From: an uncultured Treponema sp.
Lineage (GTDB): Bacteria > Spirochaetota > Spirochaetia > Treponematales > Treponemataceae
Reading direction: 5' to 3'
DNA length: 7,388 nt
Assembly: GCA_905372345.1 (NCBI GenBank)
Contig: CAJPPE010000073.1
Span: 1-7,388 of the forward strand
Of this stretch, positions 1 to 4,440 are shown in pieces; positions within the stretch are counted from its first letter, which is position 1; every line of letters starts with the position of its first letter. Both the position numbers and the translations under genes were made by a program. The notes under the pieces are model-generated. The model had not been told where the DNA came from. It ran no database searches and worked only from the letters and a program-made list of their open reading frames with translations.

Positions 1-32
1 TAATAATACTATAGTTTTAACATGAAATTTAC

Positions 33-62
33 TTTGCATATCCTTAAAAATTATGTTATACT
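33..62 (+). promoter_or_regulatory. sigma70-type promoter of the GPH transporter gene
   Basis: A TTTGCA element (33-38, 4/6 to the -35 consensus) is followed after 18 bp by TATACT (57-62, 5/6 to the -10 consensus). Transcription would start near 68-69, giving a leader of about 50 nt that contains only a weak 5-bp stem (72-76 with 84-88). The call rests on pattern and position alone; no operator is evident. Confidence 0.55.
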
Positions 63-101
63 GTCTGGGTTAGGAGATTTCGGTTCCTGTTTATTTGTAA
101 C

Positions 102-110
102 AAAGGAGGT
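102..110 (+). promoter_or_regulatory. strong ribosome binding site of the GPH transporter gene
   Basis: AAAGGAGGT lies 8 bases before the ATG at 119. It is a near-perfect anti-Shine-Dalgarno match and fixes the start codon of the transporter. Confidence 0.85.
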
Positions 111-118
111 CATTTAAA

Positions 119-1483
119 ATGAAACAAAACAGATGGACTTTCGGCCTTGGAACTATAGGCCGAGATATGGTGTACTCTTTGATAAGCATGTACCTTATTT
201 TTTACATGACCGATGTAATTTATGTTCCTACAAATGTATTGTGGAGTATTACGGTTATTGTTTTTGCAGCCCGCATCTTTGATGCCTGTAACGATCCGAT
301 TATGGGTCTGATAGTCGATAATACCAAAACCAAGTACGGAAAGTTTAAGCCTTGGATAGCCTTCGGAGCCTTGACCTCAGGGATTTTTACGATCCTTCTT
401 TTTACGGATTTCGGGATTAAGGGAGGTGCTTATGCAGCCTTCTTTGGAATTATCTATCTTTTATGGGGCGTTGCTTTTACCACAAACGATATAAGCTATT
501 GGTCAATGCTTCCGTCTTTAAGTGTGGATCAAAAAGAAAGAGAAAAAATAGGATCTATTGCCCGTATTTGCGCAAATGTGGGGCTTTTCTTTGTTGTTGC
601 AGGCATAGTTCCCATTACAACCGCATGGGGTAATAAGACAGGAAGCCTTGCAAAGGGATATTTTTTCTTTGCAATTATGGTTACCCTAATTATGTGGTTC
701 GGTCAAATTATAACCTTAATCGGCGTAAAAGAACCAAAAATAACAAAGCCCCAAAAACATACCTCCCTTAAAGAGCTCTTGAGCGTTATAGTAAAAAATG
801 ACCAGCTCCTTTTAACTGCTATAGCCATGACTCTCTTTATGATAGGCTACATGACCACAACCGGTTTCGGACTTTACTTTTTTAAGTATGCCTACGACGA
901 TGAAAGCATGTATTCAGTCTTTGCAATTATCCTAGGCCTTTCCCAAATTTCGGCCCTGATTATTTTTCCGGTTTTAAGTAAATTTTTTGTAAGGCAAAAA
1001 ATTTATACGGCTTCGATAATAATGGTTTTAGCCGGCTACACCATCTTCTTTTTTGCTCCTACAAATACCATGTTTTTTATCGGTATTTCGGGAGTTCTTA
1101 TCTTTGTGGGACAGGCCTTTATTCAGCTTATGATGCTCATGTTCCTTGCCGACTGTGTTGACTACGGCCATTGGAAATTGGGCAAACGGAATGACAGCAT
1201 TTCGTTTTCGATTCAGCCCTTTATCAATAAACTTTCAGGAGCTATCGGAAACGGCATCGTAAGCGCAGTCGTCATCATTTCAGGAATCAAAGAAGCTTCA
1301 TCCGCTGCCGAGGTTACAAAGGAAGGCCTTTTGATGATGAAGTCAGCCATGCTCGTCTTCCCTCTTTTTTGTATAGTCGGCAGCTACATCCTCTACCGCC
1401 TCCGCTATAAAATCGATGAAAAAACCTATGCTAACATCTTAACTGAACTTGAAGAGAGGGGCGAGCTGGTTAAAAATGAGTAA
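119..1483 (+). CDS. GPH-family (MelB-like) cation:sugar symporter
   Basis: Twelve-helix inner-membrane MFS carrier of the glycoside-pentoside-hexuronide:cation symporter family (MFS_2), 454 residues, the normal full length. The family signature lies at residues 52-80 (RIFDACNDPIMG followed by GKFKPW). From my recollection of E. coli MelB, its key residues are all present: D16 (MelB D19), D55 and D59 (cation site), D124 and W128 (sugar site), R149, and K371 (MelB K377). In MelB these bind galactoside and Na+/Li+/H+, so cation-coupled uptake of a glycoside or related sugar is likely; the substrate cannot be read from sequence. The motif VDYGHWKLGKR (348-357) is also typical. The gene has its own promoter, is monocistronic as far as seen, and has no carbohydrate enzyme next to it. 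Confidence in family is very high, in substrate low. Confidence 0.95.
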   Translation: MKQNRWTFGLGTIGRDMVYSLISMYLIFYMTDVIYVPTNVLWSITVIVFAARIFDACNDPIMGLIVDNTKTKYGKFKPWIAFGALTSGIFTILLFTDFGIKGGAYAAFFGIIYLLWGVAFTTNDISYWSMLPSLSVDQKEREKIGSIARICANVGLFFVVAGIVPITTAWGNKTGSLAKGYFFFAIMVTLIMWFGQIITLIGVKEPKITKPQKHTSLKELLSVIVKNDQLLLTAIAMTLFMIGYMTTTGFGLYFFKYAYDDESMYSVFAIILGLSQISALIIFPVLSKFFVRQKIYTASIIMVLAGYTIFFFAPTNTMFFIGISGVLIFVGQAFIQLMMLMFLADCVDYGHWKLGKRNDSISFSIQPFINKLSGAIGNGIVSAVVIISGIKEASSAAEVTKEGLLMMKSAMLVFPLFCIVGSYILYRLRYKIDEKTYANILTELEERGELVKNE

Positions 1484-1486
1484 AGA

Positions 1487-1515
1487 TTGATTTTTTTGTG
1501 TAGATGTGATAAAAT
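1487..1515 (+). promoter_or_regulatory. extended -10 promoter of the DUF4258/zinc-finger pair
   Basis: TTGATT (1487-1492) is separated by exactly 17 bp from TAAAAT (1510-1515, 5/6 to consensus), and a TG at 1507-1508 gives an extended -10. It begins only 3 bases after the transporter stop codon, so the pair is probably transcribed independently, with a start near 1522 and a leader of about 30 nt. Prediction from sequence only. Confidence 0.5.
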
Positions 1516-1551
1516 ATTCTCATAGTGAATTAAATTTGGACGGTGTTTTAG

Positions 1552-1824
1552 GTGGAATATTTCTTTTCGGGACATGTTTTTAAGAGAATGACAGAGCGAG
1601 GACTTTCTCCTGCTGTCATAAGATCTATTGTTGAAACAGGAACTATCATACAGGAATATCCAAATGATAAACCTTATCCAAGTCGGCTGATTCTTGGATT
1701 TTGTGAAAATCGTCCTATTCATGTTGTTGCGGCTTACGATGCTGATGAAGATAAGGAATATATAATTACGGCCTATGAACCGGATACAAAGTTATGGTCT
1801 GAAGGTTTTACTAAAAGGAGATAA
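1552..1824 (+). CDS. DUF4258 protein, putative toxin of a type II TA-like module
   Basis: Ninety residues, essentially one DUF4258 domain. The family pattern is visible: S6-x-H8 with R12, M13 and R16 in the first helix, a central G30 turn, a LILGF strand (46-50), a conserved IHVV strand (56-59), and the closing strand IITAYEPD with W82. The family is unassigned biochemically but is recurrently found next to YgiT/MqsA-type zinc-finger antitoxins, so it is a candidate toxin; the conserved H8, R12 and R16 are plausible functional residues (inference). The GTG start is forced: the two in-frame upstream GTGs (1525, 1543) are each closed by a stop within two codons. The Shine-Dalgarno (GGACGG, 1538-1543) is modest. 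The zinc-finger gene follows after 3 bases. No toxicity can be shown from sequence. Confidence 0.85.
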   Translation: MEYFFSGHVFKRMTERGLSPAVIRSIVETGTIIQEYPNDKPYPSRLILGFCENRPIHVVAAYDADEDKEYIITAYEPDTKLWSEGFTKRR

Positions 1825-1827
1825 TAA

Positions 1828-2064
1828 ATGAAGTGTCAGATTTGTAAATTTGGAAAGACTAGGGAAGGATATACTCAGGTTGTTCTTACGCGGAAAAATG
1901 CAACTGTAATTTTTCGCAATGTTCCGGCTAATATTTGTGATGATTGCGGAGAATATTATCTTGATGAAAAAACCGCAGAAGATGTATATGCTAGGGCTGA
2001 AACCTGTTTTTCTTTAGGTCAAGAGATTGCAATAATTGAATATAAGCAACCTGTTTCTGCATGA
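1828..2064 (+). CDS. YgiT/MqsA-type zinc-finger protein, putative antitoxin
   Basis: Seventy-eight residues with the YgiT-type zinc-binding fold: CXXC at C3/C6 and CXXC at C37/C40, the second within the family phrase NVPANICDDCGEYYLDE (31-47). Four cysteines are expected to hold one Zn2+, as in the N-terminal domain of MqsA, which binds and neutralises MqsR. Unlike MqsA (about 130 residues) it stops after the zinc domain and one helix, with no C-terminal Xre-type helix-turn-helix, so autoregulation by direct DNA binding is not expected. A strong ribosome binding site (AAAAGGAG, 1813-1820) within the end of the preceding gene and the 3-base spacing indicate one operon with the DUF4258 gene. 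The much stronger ribosome binding site here than on the upstream GTG gene would favour antitoxin excess. Confidence 0.87.
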   Translation: MKCQICKFGKTREGYTQVVLTRKNATVIFRNVPANICDDCGEYYLDEKTAEDVYARAETCFSLGQEIAIIEYKQPVSA

Positions 2065-2083
2065 AAGACGCAGTTCTTGAAAT

Positions 2084-2103
2084 TTTATCATAATTATGAT
2101 AAA
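2084..2103. repeat. perfect 20-bp AT-rich palindrome
   Basis: The ten bases TTTATCATAA are followed directly by their exact reverse complement, with the axis between 2093 and 2094. It lies 20 bases after the zinc-finger stop codon and about 100 bases before the response regulator. Only one G/C pair per arm and no following T-run make an intrinsic terminator unlikely; a dimeric-protein operator is more plausible. What binds it cannot be told. Confidence 0.6.
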
Positions 2104-2123
2104 TTAAGTATGAGAGGTTTGCT

Positions 2124-2165
2124 ATGAATATATTTGAAGACATTCAAAAGCTTATTAGTGAATAA
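2124..2165 (+). CDS. possible 13-codon ORF or gene remnant
   Basis: An ATG preceded by AGAGG (2113-2117, spacing 6) opens a 13-residue frame reading MNIFEDIQKLISE before TAA. The ribosome binding site is better than that of the response regulator downstream, and the peptide looks like the amphipathic N-terminal helix of a normal protein. It may be a leader peptide for the two-component operon, a decayed gene start, or chance. Nothing downstream in the three frames continues it. Confidence 0.2.
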   Translation: MNIFEDIQKLISE

Positions 2166-2173
2166 TGTATAAA
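2143..2173 (+). promoter_or_regulatory. weak candidate promoter of the two-component operon
   Basis: TATAAA (2168-2173) is the best -10-like element before the response regulator, with TTCAAA (2143-2148, 4/6) 19 bp upstream. The long spacing makes this tentative; a regulated promoter or read-through from the preceding pair are alternatives. Confidence 0.2.
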
Positions 2174-2207
2174 TAGGTAATTTACTGGAAAAAAACGGTA
2201 AAAATTT

Positions 2208-2822
2208 ATGACCTTTCTTATAGTTGAAGACGATGAACAGATACGTAAAGAAATAAAAACCTTTTTTAAGGCGGATTTCGATATTGCAGAAGCCTCATCG
2301 ATAAAAGAAGCTCTATCTTATCTTGATTACGATATTGTACTCCTCGATTTGAATTTTGGCGGAGAATCATCTTTACCGCTTATTTGCAAAATAAAATCGG
2401 CTTGTATAGTTATTTCCGTTCAAGATGATGAGCCAACCATTGTCAAAGCCTTGGAAGCGGGTGCTTGTGATTATGTCACAAAGCCTTTTAGTCTCAATGT
2501 ATTAAAGGCTCGGATGCATGCAATTTTACGCCGGAACAATAATCAAAATATTGATTTAAAACTGAAAAACGGAGAGCCAATAATCCTTATCGACAATAAA
2601 GAGATTGTGTTGACAAAAAAAGAATATCAAATAATGAACCTTTTTTTAAATAATTCAAGTACGGTTTTAACCCGCGGCCTTATTTTGGAGCACATTTGGG
2701 ACAAGGACGAAGTCTTTGTTGAAGATAATACTCTTACCGTTACGATGAGCCGCCTAAAAAACAAGATAGGCAGCTCAAGGATAGAAACTGTGAGAGGAAT
2801 AGGGTATAGGTGGAAGGGTTAA
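2208..2822 (+). CDS. OmpR/PhoB-family response regulator
   Basis: Cytoplasmic two-component regulator of 204 residues, slightly short of the usual 220-235 because of compact loops. The receiver domain (1 to about 110) has the acidic pair D8/D9, phosphoacceptor D47 in IVLLDLN, S70 at the switch Thr/Ser position, Y89, and K92 in the KPF motif, so it should be phosphorylatable. The C-terminal winged-helix domain (about 125-204) has LTKKEYQIM, the recognition-helix segment VEDNTLTVTMSRLKNKI (171-187) and the terminal RGIGYRW. The start at 2208 is the first ATG after an in-frame stop at 2199-2201; its ribosome binding site is poor (ACGG around 2195-2198), suggesting low translation. The cognate kinase follows immediately. 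The convergent ABC operon is the most likely target (inference), supported by a direct repeat upstream of it. Confidence 0.93.
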   Translation: MTFLIVEDDEQIRKEIKTFFKADFDIAEASSIKEALSYLDYDIVLLDLNFGGESSLPLICKIKSACIVISVQDDEPTIVKALEAGACDYVTKPFSLNVLKARMHAILRRNNNQNIDLKLKNGEPIILIDNKEIVLTKKEYQIMNLFLNNSSTVLTRGLILEHIWDKDEVFVEDNTLTVTMSRLKNKIGSSRIETVRGIGYRWKG

Positions 2823-2824
2823 AC

Positions 2825-3958
2825 ATGTGTGGCTTAAAAATACGCTTTGCCGTCTATTTTTGCATTTTGGCGGCTCTCAGTTTTTTTGCTTACAAAAGTT
2901 ATCAGACAAAATATACGCTCTCTCTTTCCGCCGTCTTACAGTATCTTCCCGATGAACAAAAGATTGAAGCCTTACAAAATATAAAGACGGGAAACATAAA
3001 AACCGAAATTCTTGAAAAACTCGGCTATCGGGAAGATAACTCCTTTTTTTATTTTGTGATTTGTGCCGGTTTTGTTTTGGTTTTAAGTGCCTGTCTTTTG
3101 GAAAGTTTTTTTTACAGGCGGCGGCAAAAAAAAGAAATAGAAAACATATCTTCCTATCTTGATTCACTGGAAAAGGGAGCGGGAAAACTGATAACTAAAA
3201 ACGGAACTTTGCTTCATGATAAGCTCTACAAACTTTATACCGAACTTCTTTGTGAACGGGAAAATGCTCAAGCCGAAAAGCTTAAATTTCAAAAAAATCT
3301 GGAAGATATAGCTCACCAAATAAAAACACCCATTACGGCGATGCTCCTCTCTTTGGAAAACTCAAGCCTTACCGCCGATAATTCTCAGAAACGGGGCAGT
3401 TGTACGGATGCCTCAATGCTAAATGCGACGGTAAATTCGATGATAAAATCGCTGTACCGTTTAAATGAACTTACCGACAGGCTCCTCCATTCGGCGAGCC
3501 TTGAATCCGGAACTAAGCGGATGAAAAGATCTCCTCTTTCTGCCTATGAAGCCTGTTTGGAAGCCTATGAAGCTTGTGAAAATCTTTTTCAACAAAAAGG
3601 CATTGCCGTTCATATTGAGCATAACGATGCTCTTATAAGTGCCGACTATTACTGGATAACCGAAGCTTTTATGAACATTTTTAAAAATGCCGCCTCCTAT
3701 CTTTCAAAAGGAAACTCTGTAAATGTTTTTTTTAACGAAACGCCGTTGTACACGGAAATTGTTTTTAAAGATGACGGGAGAGGAATTCAAAAAGAAGCTC
3801 TGCACTATGTCTTTAACCGCTTTTATAAAACTCCCGATTCCAATGGTTTCGGCTTAGGCTTACATATCGCAAAATCCATTGCCGAAAAAAACAACGGCAC
3901 CCTTTGCGCCTACAACGAAAACGGCGCCGTATTTAAATTCTCATTTTATAAAACTTAA
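2825..3958 (+). CDS. membrane sensor histidine kinase
   Basis: Inner-membrane kinase of 377 residues from the ATG at 2825, chosen because GGAAGGG (2812-2818) lies 6 bases ahead; a GTG at 2810, overlapping the regulator gene, would add five residues. Helix 1 spans about 6-23, a short extracytoplasmic segment about 24-73, helix 2 about 74-96, then a basic stretch RRRQKK. The DHp domain carries H164 in HQIKTP, and the ATPase domain has the N box (NIFKNAASY, N288), G1 (DDGRGI, 316-321), F box (FNRFYK) and G2 (GFGLGLH). All catalytic boxes are present. No HAMP or PAS domain is seen, so sensing would be through the short loop or membrane helices, or through a partner protein. Gln replaces the usual Glu/Asp after the histidine. 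It is co-transcribed with the regulator and ends 3 bp from the convergent permease stop. Confidence 0.92.
   Translation: MCGLKIRFAVYFCILAALSFFAYKSYQTKYTLSLSAVLQYLPDEQKIEALQNIKTGNIKTEILEKLGYREDNSFFYFVICAGFVLVLSACLLESFFYRRRQKKEIENISSYLDSLEKGAGKLITKNGTLLHDKLYKLYTELLCERENAQAEKLKFQKNLEDIAHQIKTPITAMLLSLENSSLTADNSQKRGSCTDASMLNATVNSMIKSLYRLNELTDRLLHSASLESGTKRMKRSPLSAYEACLEAYEACENLFQQKGIAVHIEHNDALISADYYWITEAFMNIFKNAASYLSKGNSVNVFFNETPLYTEIVFKDDGRGIQKEALHYVFNRFYKTPDSNGFGLGLHIAKSIAEKNNGTLCAYNENGAVFKFSFYKT
3542..3583 (+). repeat. 21-bp tandem duplication inside the kinase gene
   Basis: Two adjacent 21-bp units begin GCCTATGAAGC and agree at 14 of the first 15 bases, encoding AYEACLE then AYEACEN. The duplication keeps frame and lies between the DHp and ATPase domains, where it would add two helical turns. 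Short and only partly conserved, so it may be coincidental. Confidence 0.4.
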
Positions 3959-3961
3959 ATT

Positions 3962-4363
3962 TTATCCCCTTACTTCTTCAGCTATATTCATACCTTGAAA
4001 GCGTTTTGCTCCCAGCCTGAAAAAGAAGTAGACGGCGGCGGCAATGAGGGCGATAACGGCAGCGAGTGCCGGGTAATTCATACCGAGCAAAAAGCGTTTA
4101 AACGTAAACGAAATGCTTGATGTTACATACCAAAGCGTTAAACCGGCGCAGAGAGGCAGCGCGTACAGAACCGAACGCAGCATAAAATAAAAGTAGTCGC
4201 GCATAAGAAGAGCCTTTAATTCCGCTTCCCGTATCCCGCATGATTTAAGCAAAAATATTTCGCGGCGTCGGCGCGCAAAAAACATATTTACCGCTGCGTA
4301 TACGGTGGCAAGGGTAATCAGTACGCAGACGGCACAAATCGAATACATTAAAAGAGAAAGCAT
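3962..4363 (-). CDS. C-terminal FtsX half-domain fragment of the ABC permease
   Basis: Minus-strand frame of 133 residues from its first ATG, but recognisably the end of the upstream permease rather than a separate gene. It holds three membrane helices (about 3-28, 56-80 and 92-114), the cytoplasmic loop FARRRREIFLLKSCGI typical of FtsX domains after their first helix, and the terminal MNIAEEVRG. Protein-like coding continues upstream of this ATG without a start codon (IQEEERFRVVGEALL and, further up, YDIRTEEHKNTQLADE) to about 4507, where it joins the 704-residue frame. No ribosome binding site is evident before 4363, so independent translation is doubtful; without the N-terminal half it should not form a transporter. 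Confidence 0.7.
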   Translation of the reverse strand: MLSLLMYSICAVCVLITLATVYAAVNMFFARRRREIFLLKSCGIREAELKALLMRDYFYFMLRSVLYALPLCAGLTLWYVTSSISFTFKRFLLGMNYPALAAVIALIAAAVYFFFRLGAKRFQGMNIAEEVRG

Positions 4364-4440
4364 ATCGGCAGCCGATTTACTAGCTGCCAGTAACGCTTCA
4401 CCGACAACCCTAAACCGCTCTTCTTCCTGTATGTAATTTT

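Noticed and set aside
1490..1497. T-run after the transporter as an intrinsic terminator
   Set aside because: No GC-rich stem precedes it, and the run forms part of the -35/spacer of the next promoter.
1426..1722. 98-residue minus-strand open frame across the transporter end and the DUF4258 gene
   Set aside because: It overlaps two well-supported plus-strand genes, crosses their promoter, and shows no recognisable domain; its composition is that of antisense DNA.
2810..2824. GTG start for the histidine kinase overlapping the regulator gene
   Set aside because: Possible, but the ATG at 2825 has a better-spaced GGAAGGG and a better start codon; the difference is five residues.
2877..3167. 96-residue minus-strand frame inside the kinase gene
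   Set aside because: Antisense shadow of the kinase membrane region, with no domain resemblance.
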